Source: Nemertoderma westbladi
Lineage: Eukaryota > Xenacoelomorpha > Nemertodermatida > Nemertodermatidae
Direction: 5' to 3'
Length of the DNA stretch: 31,153 nucleotides
Assembly: GCA_032718475.1 (NCBI GenBank)
Contig: JAUCBJ010001429.1
Location: 1-31,153 of the forward strand
In this document: piece by piece, positions 1 through 8,352 of the stretch
How the letters are laid out: every line of letters starts with the position of its first letter
How positions within the stretch are numbered: position 1 is the first letter of the stretch
Position numbers and translations under genes: made by a program
Notes under the pieces: generated by a model
Seen by the model: only the letters and a program-made list of their open reading frames with translations
Told to the model about the DNA's origin: nothing
Databases searched by the model: none

Positions 1-252
1 AGATATATAAACAGTTATAGATAATCCAGTAACTCAATAATATAGTATAATAGCTGACAGTCAAGTTACAGAACTGCACACAGACCTAACACAACTGACA
101 ACTGCACAACCTCCTACCTACCGTACCTGTCCAACCGGTAGGCCTACACCTGATACAGCAACACTAGTACTGTACTGTAGTTTTTCCTTTCTTGTACTAC
201 CGTACTATCCCAGTGGCATGGCCTACTATATGTCTCACACAATTTCCCAACA
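1..252 (-). repeat. 3' LTR of Ty3/gypsy-type element (lacks its last 6 bp)
   Basis: This segment matches 4314-4565 base for base by eye, at a constant offset of 4313 and with no indels. It is the downstream LTR of a minus-strand retrotransposon. The outermost six bases seen in the other copy (4308-4313) fall outside the window. Read on the minus strand it starts TGTTGGGAAATTG. A purine run lies immediately inside it, as expected for the plus-strand primer. The apparent identity of the two LTRs implies a very recent insertion. Confidence 0.95.
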
Positions 253-261
253 CCTCCCACA
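253..261 (-). other. polypurine tract of the LTR element
   Basis: On the minus strand a purine-rich run ending GTGGGAGG abuts the first base of the 3' LTR. This is the position and composition expected for the primer of plus-strand DNA synthesis. It lies about 15 bp downstream of the pol stop codon. Confidence 0.75.
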
Positions 262-275
262 GTTTTATAAACTTT

Positions 276-3200
276 TTAGTTTTCAAATCCATATCGCTTT
301 GGGGGCCTAGACATTCGGCCTGAACGCGTAACGACCGTGGGTGGAGCAACCCCTATTGGTATCTCATCTTCATCATCTGTAGGGTCTATTTCATCGTATG
401 ATGTTTCATCATCTGTACTATCAACCTCCGTTTCCGATTCGATATCAATTACCCTTTCAATTTCATTATTCGTATTTAATGCTGACTCAACCTGATTTTC
501 TGCATGCGAAACTTTCATCGACTTTCTAACATCTTGAAGGTGTCGGCGTATTCCTTTCACTATCACTGAACGTTCCTGTACTTGATCGACTCTATGAGGT
601 CCCTTCCATCTCACGGTGCATTTCACATGTGAATCTGGTTTCACGAATACGTAGTCCCCAACTTTTATATTTCCGCTTGACCTACAATCGACATCTTCTT
701 TGGGTTGCGATATTTCTGTCACACTAGGTAGCTTCATCTTTCGTTTTGACAATCCACCAAAGAGCTTCTGAGCTGGAGTTTGCTCTTCACTCCTTCCACA
801 AGTGTTATTGTACCAGAAACAGGATTGTTCCAATTCTTTTCCGGATCTTGCCGACCATCGTTTGATTGTCCGATGCATGCGTTCTACAGGATTCCCTTTC
901 GGACGGTAGGCGCATGAAGGGATCCGTTTCACTTCCCATTTTCGTAAAAATATATCGAATTCAGTGCTTCTAAAAGCAGGACCATTATCACAGAGAACTT
1001 CATGGGGTGGTCCCATCTCGCAAAAAATCTGTTGAAGTTGTGCAATTACAGTTGCAGCCGTTTCATCCTTAGCCCCACGACACAATGCATAATTTGACCC
1101 ACAGTCCAGTATTGTTAAGTATTTTCGTTGATTATACTCTGTGAAGTCAATCGAATTTCTATACCAGGGTTCGTCAACTTTCGTGGTCCCTTTTTCTACA
1201 AAAACAGGATTAGGGTCTATGCTATTGCATTGATCACATTCTGTGCATATTTCATTCACTAACTTCTTTGGCACAGTTCTAGAATTTAATTCTCTATCAA
1301 CGTTACATAACTGCATGGTTCTGTCTACACCTTGGTGCGCTAATTTGTGTAAATATGTAACACGCTGACGATTGTTTACATTCAATTCCTGTATATCTCC
1401 CATTGCAGCGAATGCATCATTATTGGTTTCTTTTACATCCTTATCACGGCCAAATTTCAACCAATGTGATGGAATTCTAGTTAACGTGTCCGATAAATTT
1501 TTCGCTGATTCAACCCGATGCGGTCGGATTTTTAATTTATATTCTACTATGATCTCGCTCAGTATATCCAATCGACGCTCAATGAGCTTTCTCGCCTGAC
1601 CTTTAGTTCGAATTCTGTGTGTGTCGAAAATAACAGCATTCACCCAGCTATACACGGTTGATGAATCAATAAAGAGATTAACTACTTTTATGTTCCAATC
1701 CACTGCCATGTTAATTCCCTCAATAACCGCATCTAGTTCTGATACATTTATGTGTTGGTTGTCACTTTCTTTGCGAAGCCATGATCTGTCTTCAACTACA
1801 ACTCCGTCTATCTTTATCAATGCTCCCTTTGCAATTGAGCTGGCGTCAGTCCATATATCTGCGTGATCTGTAGTACGAACAACCCACTCTCCTTTTACAG
1901 GATCATTGTGACATACATTATCGATCGTTTCATTAACCAATTGTTGTAAACCATCGCCTATATAACTGTCCCATGTTACGCCCGCACTACAGTGTTGTAA
2001 CCATGCACATGCTGGTCTTAACCATCCTCCCACAGGATAGTGTCCCCGAAGCTGTCCACATATCGAATGTAACTCTCTCCTAGTGGTTTTTTCTGGAACT
2101 TCTGGTAACTTTTGACTCCGTCTCCAATACAATTTATTGTTTTGTTCATTTCCACAAATTTCTAGACCGAGAACCTTACATCCATTTATTACTGGTTCAG
2201 CGTCTTTTGAAATTAACCCATAATCTTTCAGGTGACCCCTTACAGCCTCTGTAGGTATTTTATTCGTGTTTACATATACATCGTCTCTGAAGTTATCTGT
2301 GGAACTTTGAACCTTTTCATCTTTCTTTAAAACTCCTTCAACAATACGGTCCATAATCTTTGGACCAGGACCCAACCCAAATCCCATCCTAGTAACGACA
2401 TATCGCTTTCCTTCATATACAACAGTTTGGTATGATCGTAGTTCTTCTTTAATATGAATTTGCATATATGCCCAACGAAGATCGATTACAGCGGTTTGTT
2501 CTCCCATCCTCCGCCAGACTCTTAATTTTTCATTGCAGGCAGCAGCTTCACGACCAGGTGCATTGACGACATGAGAATTCAGTTCTCTATAATCTAAGAT
2601 CGGCCTTATTCGTTGTTTTTTCTCCTCATATTTTGCCATGATTGGGATGGTTCCCTTGACTTCTCCATGAATTTCCGGAGAGTATGGAACTATCCATTCT
2701 CGCTCGATCCACTCTTCCATAGCAGCTTTATATAATTCGGTGTGCTCTGGTCGTATGCGATACTCAGTCATTCGATTATTAAGCTGAGGTGGCGTTCCGT
2801 CTTTCCACTTCCACTCTGCAGTCCAATTTTTTCCATCATATACTACGCGAAAGTCTGAATCTTCTATAATAATATCGGACTGATTGGGTGCTATTTTCTT
2901 AGTTAGTGATACTTCGATATTGACTTGTTCCTTCTCTTCAATATCTAGCTGTTTAACCTCAGCCCCTACACAACCAAATATGATTGGAGACAACGTTTCA
3001 GATCCAATATGTCGGACCACATCGATTCCTAACATTACTGCCCCTTCACCCAACAATTTTTCTACCACCAATACTGGCCATGTAAAAAGGAATTCAATTG
3101 AATTAATGGCAACGAATGTTAATTCAACCTCTCCTATCACTCCACAATGCGATTCACCGTCTAACATCGTAATTTCAGATGATCTAATACATTTTTTCAC

Positions 3201-3389
3201 TTCTATTCCATTTTGTTGACACCATAGTTTTGACACTAAACATCTCGAGCAGCCAGTGTCAACCAATGCGGGAATGACTATATTCATTCCTTCAAGTTGA
3301 ATGCCAACTAATGGGAGATTCCCATTGTGGGGGAAACATCCATTGGCTGCGATGAATCCCCCATTCCGTTTCCCGAAGGTTGCCGCCAC
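276..3389 (-). CDS. pol: Pol polyprotein (protease, RT, RNase H, integrase)
   Basis: The reading frame is about 1037 codons, open throughout. Domains in order: aspartic protease with the DTG triad near residues 44-46; reverse transcriptase from about 200 to 415, with LDYREL near 265 and the first catalytic Asp near 303; RNase H with acidic residues near 515, 551, 575 and 634; integrase with an H-x3-H (681/685) and C-x2-C (715/718) zinc module and a D748/D801/E836 triad spaced as DD35E; then a WKGPH module near 928 and a basic TRSGR-type tail. The usual YxDD of RT reads FRDD (367-370). The first codon at 3389 is GTG and there is no ATG nearby. Pol is most likely made as a Gag-Pol fusion by -1 frameshifting at 3368-3374. 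No envelope gene follows. Confidence 0.93.
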   Translation of the reverse strand: MAATFGKRNGGFIAANGCFPHNGNLPLVGIQLEGMNIVIPALVDTGCSRCLVSKLWCQQNGIEVKKCIRSSEITMLDGESHCGVIGEVELTFVAINSIEFLFTWPVLVVEKLLGEGAVMLGIDVVRHIGSETLSPIIFGCVGAEVKQLDIEEKEQVNIEVSLTKKIAPNQSDIIIEDSDFRVVYDGKNWTAEWKWKDGTPPQLNNRMTEYRIRPEHTELYKAAMEEWIEREWIVPYSPEIHGEVKGTIPIMAKYEEKKQRIRPILDYRELNSHVVNAPGREAAACNEKLRVWRRMGEQTAVIDLRWAYMQIHIKEELRSYQTVVYEGKRYVVTRMGFGLGPGPKIMDRIVEGVLKKDEKVQSSTDNFRDDVYVNTNKIPTEAVRGHLKDYGLISKDAEPVINGCKVLGLEICGNEQNNKLYWRRSQKLPEVPEKTTRRELHSICGQLRGHYPVGGWLRPACAWLQHCSAGVTWDSYIGDGLQQLVNETIDNVCHNDPVKGEWVVRTTDHADIWTDASSIAKGALIKIDGVVVEDRSWLRKESDNQHINVSELDAVIEGINMAVDWNIKVVNLFIDSSTVYSWVNAVIFDTHRIRTKGQARKLIERRLDILSEIIVEYKLKIRPHRVESAKNLSDTLTRIPSHWLKFGRDKDVKETNNDAFAAMGDIQELNVNNRQRVTYLHKLAHQGVDRTMQLCNVDRELNSRTVPKKLVNEICTECDQCNSIDPNPVFVEKGTTKVDEPWYRNSIDFTEYNQRKYLTILDCGSNYALCRGAKDETAATVIAQLQQIFCEMGPPHEVLCDNGPAFRSTEFDIFLRKWEVKRIPSCAYRPKGNPVERMHRTIKRWSARSGKELEQSCFWYNNTCGRSEEQTPAQKLFGGLSKRKMKLPSVTEISQPKEDVDCRSSGNIKVGDYVFVKPDSHVKCTVRWKGPHRVDQVQERSVIVKGIRRHLQDVRKSMKVSHAENQVESALNTNNEIERVIDIESETEVDSTDDETSYDEIDPTDDEDEIPIGVAPPTVVTRSGRMSRPPKRYGFEN

Positions 3390-4264
3390 GATGATGCCGC
3401 CAAAGCATTATTGCTACCGGAGACCGCATTCGTATACCCTTGTCTCGTACTGTTACGGCATCCTCTCGCAATATGACCCTCCATTCCACAGTTGTGACAC
3501 CTGATGACATTTCCACTATTTCTAGCTTGAAAACCATCATAACGATCATTACCGGTGCCACCTCTATCAGCTACTGAACAATTCCGAGCCAAGTGGCCCC
3601 ACGTTCCACAACGGTAACACTGAACATTACTACCAACACCACCGCTATTTACAATGGGACGAAATCCCCTTCCCCTGTGTGGCCCACCACGAAAACCAGC
3701 AGCTCCAATCCCAAAACCGGCAGCTCCAATCCCAATCCCATCTCTTCCACTTCCGGCTCTCTCTGACAGTATACGCCGAGCTTGTTGCAATAAATCCGTC
3801 CAATTTCTCCTGCTCGCCATTGCTTTAACTTCTGACCTAACGCTCTCAGGTAAACCATTCGCAAACTGAGCCGTTAACATATCCTGTGCACATTGACTAT
3901 CTATATCCTTTGTAATTAGTGATAGCAACCTCCGCAAATCTGCTAGAAACGCATCAGCAGACTCATCACTCTTTAATATCCGACTTTTAAACTTATCGTA
4001 CGCTAGATACGGATTGTCAGCAAACGCCTCGATCAATCGGTCACGAACTTCATCGTAGTTATTCTTTTGCTCGTCGTCCAGCTGATTTATAACATCATGA
4101 GCTGCTCCCGTCAGCGATAGACGAAAATATGTAACTCGACTCTCTTCCGTTAGTTTAGATTCCGTTTTGAGAATATTGAAAGTATCGTCAAACGTTGCAA
4201 TCCACGAGCAGGGATCACCAGTTCCATCATACTTAACGACGTAATCCGATAATTTTGGCGCCAT
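3308..4264 (-). CDS. gag: Gag (capsid-nucleocapsid) protein
   Basis: The product is 318 residues and starts at an ATG 43 bp inside the 5' LTR. The N-terminal half has the look of a retrotransposon gag domain (YDGTGDP near 12-18, then helical segments to about 170). A glycine-rich stretch around 171-212 contains a direct duplication of GIGAAGF. Two CCHC zinc knuckles (C-x2-C-x4-H-x4-C) lie at about 216-229 and 256-269 and should bind the element's RNA. The C-terminus overlaps pol by 82 bp, with pol in the -1 frame. No disruption is visible. Confidence 0.92.
   Translation of the reverse strand: MAPKLSDYVVKYDGTGDPCSWIATFDDTFNILKTESKLTEESRVTYFRLSLTGAAHDVINQLDDEQKNNYDEVRDRLIEAFADNPYLAYDKFKSRILKSDESADAFLADLRRLLSLITKDIDSQCAQDMLTAQFANGLPESVRSEVKAMASRRNWTDLLQQARRILSERAGSGRDGIGIGAAGFGIGAAGFRGGPHRGRGFRPIVNSGGVGSNVQCYRCGTWGHLARNCSVADRGGTGNDRYDGFQARNSGNVIRCHNCGMEGHIARGCRNSTRQGYTNAVSGSNNALAASSWRQPSGNGMGDSSQPMDVSPTMGISH
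3311..3363 (-). other. stem-loops downstream of the frameshift site
   Basis: On the minus strand TGGGGGA (3357-3363) pairs perfectly with TCCCCCA (3328-3334) across a loop of about 22 nt. A second hairpin, ATGGGA / TCCCAT with a 3-nt loop, occupies 3311-3325. Such structures after a slippery site stall ribosomes. The 4-nt spacer is shorter than the usual 5-8 nt, so the exact geometry is uncertain. Confidence 0.55.
3368..3374 (-). other. -1 ribosomal frameshift slippery heptamer, gag/pol
   Basis: On the minus strand the sequence G GGA AAC lies in the gag zero frame (codons TCG GGA AAC). It fits the X XXY YYZ rule. A slip of one base back enters the open pol frame directly (GGG AAA CGG). A 7-bp stem begins 4 nt downstream (3357-3363 with 3328-3334). 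Position, phase and stem together make a strong prediction; frameshifting itself has not been shown. Confidence 0.75.
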
Positions 4265-4289
4265 AACGATTTAGGTTAAACAATAGATC

Positions 4290-4307
4290 AGTATAGCCCG
4301 GTTAGCT
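4290..4307 (-). other. putative primer-binding region of the LTR element
   Basis: This is the sequence directly inside the 5' LTR, reading AGCTAACCGGGCTATAC on the minus strand. Minus-strand DNA priming should occur here. It does not begin with TGG, so an ordinary tRNA 3' CCA end is not obviously the primer. An internal tRNA segment or self-priming are alternatives. Confidence 0.4.
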
Positions 4308-4565
4308 TGTTGAAGATATATAAACAGTTATAGATAATCCAGTAACTCAATAATATAGTATAATAGCTGACAGTCAAGTTACAGAACTGCACACAGACCT
4401 AACACAACTGACAACTGCACAACCTCCTACCTACCGTACCTGTCCAACCGGTAGGCCTACACCTGATACAGCAACACTAGTACTGTACTGTAGTTTTTCC
4501 TTTCTTGTACTACCGTACTATCCCAGTGGCATGGCCTACTATATGTCTCACACAATTTCCCAACA
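4308..4565 (-). repeat. 5' LTR of the Ty3/gypsy-type element
   Basis: This is a 258-bp LTR with perfect 5-bp inverted ends (TGTTG...CAACA on the minus strand). It is identical by eye to the other LTR. A TATA-like AT stretch lies near its inner end. No AATAAA signal is visible on the element's strand. Confidence 0.95.
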
Positions 4566-4583
4566 CCCATGTATTATGGAAAA

Positions 4584-4632
4584 GGAGCAAGGAGCAAGGA
4601 GCAAGGAGCATGGAGCAAGGAGCAAGGAGCAA
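4584..4632. repeat. 7-bp microsatellite (GGAGCAA)7
   Basis: Seven tandem copies of a 7-bp unit, one with a single substitution (GGAGCAT). It begins 18 bp from the LTR end. Confidence 0.9.
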
Positions 4633-5978
4633 GCAAAAATGTTACAAGGCGAACATAGTTAAAGTTTTAGGTCCTAATCTTTGAATATCATTTCGGCCCA
4701 TTTTAATCGTTAAATATTTTGCTTAGAACGACCCTTAATGCCCGTAATGACAGCTGGTCTAGGTAAAATATTTTAATTATTTTTATAATTAATAATATGT
4801 ATTATTTATAATTTAAGTATGCTGGAGTGGCATTAATTATTTTAGATCACAAAAGGTTGTGGAGAAGAAACCTGTAGTGATTCTGTTATTTCCTTAAAAC
4901 GGACAAATTAATAATTTTAAAAATGATTCTGTAAAGATATCTTTCGCTAATTATATTTTATATCCTATATGTATTTATAATTTTTTTTTACTTACGGTAT
5001 TTACAGCCTGTCTTGTTATCCAGACCACTGCGACCTATAATAATCCTTATACTGTAGATCGCTGATATCCAGTGTAATAAATTTGGGCAATAGATTAACT
5101 TTTATAACGTATTAATAATTATTATGCATATGGATCACCTGGATTCGGTCCAATAAATAACTACAATATGACAACATTAGAAATCACGGCGGAAATTTAT
5201 TAAAATCGCCGGTTTCGTAAGACAAATGCGCATTGCGAATAATGCAAATTTATGTTCTGCTTGTCCGAATTTGCATTTGTAAACCGCTACAGAGATGGAT
5301 TGTTTACTGATGCGTACGTCGAGAGTGCTAAGAGACCGAGTGTGGAGTGTTATTCAATGTTTACCTAATGTGACGTGCGAGAGGCTTTTACCACGGGAGT
5401 AGAACCCAGCAGTGATTGGGATGAACTCGTACAGGCTCAACTTCGATTGTTTCTCGTGTCTCCATCCCAAAGGAATCCCCTTTTCTCTTCCCGAAGGAAT
5501 CTTTTTGTCTCTTCCCATTACCGCAACACGTATATTCGAATTAACGTATTGGATCTCAAACTAACTCGGACCTCCATAACATCCACCCATATCGACTCCC
5601 CGACTAGCTACTTTTTCTTCTCTCAGGTTTGACACGGCAGTAATCAGTTTATGATTGCCTCCTGCAACCTGCTGACTTAATTCCTTCTGATGTCGCGTAA
5701 AGTTGGTTAATTTCCAGCCAACCGGATCTCTTGTTCTCGTAATACTGATGGCGGGCGGATGTGGCGTCCAAGTCGTATTATGTTTTCGATGTACGCCGCT
5801 ATCCATCCATCATCGGCGGGTGTTGGATGTGGTAACGCGAATGGCTTCTTGTATGAAATTAATGGTTGCAGAAGTCATTAACTTTACGCATTATTTATGT
5901 AGTAATCCTCCCTCGCTGCGTTCGCTAGGTACATAAATACACTCGGGTCATAGTGCTGAAAAGTTTTCAAACAATGAG
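4633..5978. other. AT-rich non-coding stretch, no gene recognised
   Basis: There are no convincing coding signals, and the open frames here (for example 5375-5632) show no recognisable family. Two inverted ATGCAAATT elements at 5242-5250 and 5268-5276 match the POU octamer. A pyrimidine run followed by AG at about 5610-5628 looks like a splice acceptor, but no exon could be read after it. The missing signal-peptide exon of the downstream glutamate receptor could lie here or outside the window. Confidence 0.5.
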
Positions 5979-6326
5979 GCCGGTGTAACAGGACGAAATA
6001 ACCCTCCACCAAATATGACTCCCCATTCTTCTCAGCCTAGGCTGAGAACACTCCCCAGTTTTCTCCCTAGATTTCTTAATTAACGGAAAGGAGCAGGTTA
6101 CAGTGGCGGGCTTTTCTAACCAAAACAATAAACGCTATCTCAATAACGTAGGTTACAGTTTTATTTTTGCATTATACGAAAATAACACAGGTACGGATAT
6201 GAATTATAACTCAATTAGGAGAGTCATCTCAGTCTAGGCTGAGATAACTGGGGAGTTTTCTCAGCCTAGGCTGAGATGACTGGGGAGTGTTCTCAAGAGG
6301 GAGTTATCTCAGCCTTGTACACCGGC
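5979..6326. mobile_element. putative non-autonomous foldback element
   Basis: The ends are inverted: GCCGGTGTA on the left and TACACCGGC on the right, with related sequence continuing inward. The interior carries three copies of a palindrome of the CTCAGCCTAGGCTGAG type (6030-6047, 6226-6245 with one change, 6259-6276), each set among ACTCCCCAGT motifs. Flanking octamers ACAATGAG and ACAAAGAC agree at 6 of 8 positions, so an eroded 8-bp target duplication (hAT-like) is possible. No transposase is present. Confidence 0.5.
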
Positions 6327-6363
6327 ACAAAGACGATGGATGCATGTTTGTATGTTATGTGTT

Positions 6364-6398
6364 TGTATGTATGTATGTATGTATGTATGTATGTATAT
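6364..6398. repeat. (TATG)n microsatellite
   Basis: A tetranucleotide run of about eight copies, passing into a short TATATA stretch. Confidence 0.9.
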
Positions 6399-7345
6399 AT
6401 AACCACCAAATGGCTTCATACCACTTGCATGTATTGGAAAATTGTAAACGCAACTATTTATAAATTAGTATCAAGTTATTGAATAAAAATGTTGGGAACG
6501 ATTCGATCTGTTATATTTGAAATATTAGCATTTTATCAATATTATGGAACGCGAAATTAAATACCCACAACTACACTTTCAGAGCTGAACATAATTTCAC
6601 TAATTATTGTCAATTGGAGTTACGTATATTAATTATATCGTTAATTATTGTTCTATCTCTATTCAGTCAGTTAGTGTAATGTCAAGCAGTACATCATTTA
6701 TATATCGTATGTATCTATAGGGCATATTGTCATCGTTATATTACTGTCATCAACTCAGGCTAAGCTCAATTATAATGTGAAAGCTTAGTAGGTTTTGTAT
6801 ATCTGGGACGTTTACAACAGCTGTCGATTAAACTAACAAACCCAGAAAACTGAACCAGGGTGCAAGCCGGGTACCAACAGCTGTTGGGTAGATTGAATTC
6901 AATATTTCACAATTTTTCATAAGAGGCTTGTACGTACATTATATTGGTTGGTTGCTATGGTTATTATGTTGGTTGCTTCCGATGTTTTTATTAGGCTAAC
7001 TTAGAATGTATTAGGTAGAAATAATTAGTGTCTCAATTAATTAATTAATTATTTATCTAATACAGTAAGATCCCTTCGCAGAATGAAATACTCTTTTGGG
7101 CCGTTTCCCAGGTTGCGAATAGAGATAACTTTTGACACATCGCAGTAATTGTGATTATGATTTGTTTGCCTAGGCGAATGTGTATTACATTAAAAGGGAG
7201 GCAGTTTGTTTGGTTGATGCAAAAAAATTATTGGTTTGCATCTTCCAATCCCATCTGTTTCTTGGAGTCTCTGTAAGACTACTACTACTACTACTACTAC
7301 TATAATGGAACTGCATTGAAACTGCACATTAAGATGTTATGCCGG
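6399..7345. other. AT-rich non-coding stretch
   Basis: No gene, RNA or element was recognised apart from the trinucleotide run listed separately. Short AT palindromes such as TTAATTAATTAATTA occur near 7036. Confidence 0.5.
7277..7302. repeat. (TAC)n microsatellite
   Basis: About eight tandem ACT/TAC triplets, followed by unique sequence. Confidence 0.9.
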
Positions 7346-7419
7346 CTTAACAGAAAAACATAATTTGTGACCACCATGAAATCCACAATTGGCAAGCCCA
7401 ATGCAGCGTGTATGAAGAA

Positions 7420-8011
7420 TGTTTTGCCGGCTTGTCAACAAAGTTGCGCTGCCAAAACTCCTTATTACCCATGACATTTTCTAGATCATCCGCATCTTCA
7501 AGGCCAGTGTCCTTTAAGATGCGTCTCAAGAAAGTCATGGGCTGTCCACCATGCTTATTCACTCCATGAGGCTACCAAAGTACAAGATTATGCACTGGCT
7601 GGTCCTCACGGCGAAAGCAATGTCCTGCAAAGTGGAGGCGGCTTTGTTCTATTGTCAAGCTTGTGGGGACCAATGAGGCACCTTACGTATTCGAATGTCC
7701 TCACCTGACTTCCGAATCCATAATCCTAGGTAACAGAAGTCGTCCACATGCTCAAGCATACCATCCTTTGAGCTTATGCTCACCCGATCAGAGATTTGCA
7801 GAGGACATTCAAAGTTAACTGGAAAAATGTTGGTCTTCTTTGAGTTAACAAAAAGACCAACACTAGAAGCAGCCTGTTCTAATGAGCTGAGGAGCCGTTG
7901 GGGTCCCTCTAGTGATTCTGAGAGTACTCCTATGACATCAGCAAAGTCTAGATCAGTTAGGTACTTGGCAGGATTTCCTCGACTTCTGGAACCAGTAGGT
8001 AGAGTTACCAT
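7420..8011 (-). pseudogene. LINE reverse-transcriptase C-terminal fragment, dead
   Basis: The minus-strand translation reads as the end of a LINE RT. It has YLTDLDFADV followed by SSLEQAASSVGLFVNSKKT, then VDDFCYLGLWI, then after about 90 bp RREDQPVHNLVLW, and finally GGQPMTFLRRILKDTGLEDA, typical of the tail of such ORFs. The catalytic FADD reads FADV, an in-frame TAG follows LVLW (near 7570), and the middle part is out of frame. The 5' part of the element is missing. Similarity suggests an RTE/CR1/L2-like invertebrate LINE, but the clade was not determined. Confidence 0.8.
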
Positions 8012-8196
8012 ACCCCATCATCATTATGATGATCTAAGAGGAATCTGTATGGCAGGTTAGGTTCGTTTATAGCCATCTTAATGGCGGAGTTCTATTATAC
8101 ATAATTATACTTTTATACTTATATATACTCTCTATACAGAACACTCACACACAAATCACTTGTTACAACTAAGATTTATTATTTGATTGATTTTAG
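8012..8196 (+). other. end of the intron before receptor exon A
   Basis: This short AT-rich sequence ends in TTGATTGATTTTAG, the splice acceptor of exon A. Nothing else is recognised. Confidence 0.6.
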
Positions 8197-8352
8197 GAGG
8201 AATATTTGATCAGAAGATGTCGGCAGCAAAGATAGCCTTTCAGTTCGCGGTAGAAGAAATAAACTATGAGACTTCAGCAAAAGATGGGGTGGTTATGATG
8301 CATACGGAAGCAGGAGTGGACATGAGTAACAGCTTCCAGTTGAGCAACAGAT
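8197..8352 (+). CDS. iGluR exon A (start of amino-terminal domain)
   Basis: The acceptor is ATTTTAG and the donor GAT|GTAAGT. The exon starts in phase (2 nt of a codon) with [20 protein letters not shown], the first strand and helix of the receptor's Venus-flytrap domain, and ends SNSFQLSNR. It leaves one base for exon B. The last 37 nt plus GTAA form the founder unit of the 41-bp tandem repeat that follows. Only this first donor keeps the frame open: reading into the second copy meets TGA. Confidence 0.88.

Larger units (their letters stand above)
1..4565 (-). mobile_element. Ty3/gypsy-type LTR retrotransposon, apparently intact
   Basis: The element is bounded by two direct LTRs with TGTTG...CAACA ends and carries, in minus-strand order, 5' LTR, gag, pol, polypurine tract and 3' LTR. 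Pol domain order is protease, reverse transcriptase, RNase H, integrase, which is the Ty3/gypsy (Metaviridae) order. Neither ORF has an internal stop, gag and pol overlap in the -1 relation, and the LTRs look identical, so the copy is young and possibly mobile. The right flank begins CCCAT. A target-site duplication cannot be checked because the left flank is outside the window. No envelope ORF is present. It lies upstream of receptor exon A and could be in a 5' intron of that gene. The clade within the superfamily was not determined. Confidence 0.93.

Noticed and set aside
5375-5936. Short ORFs on both strands as candidate receptor exon 1 or a separate gene
   Set aside because: No signal peptide, no match to the expected sequence before exon A and no consistent splice phase could be found.
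7347-7420. Extension of the dead LINE ORF to 7347
   Set aside because: After the RRILKDTGLEDA...EFWQRNF block the translation no longer resembles a LINE tail and is probably flanking sequence.
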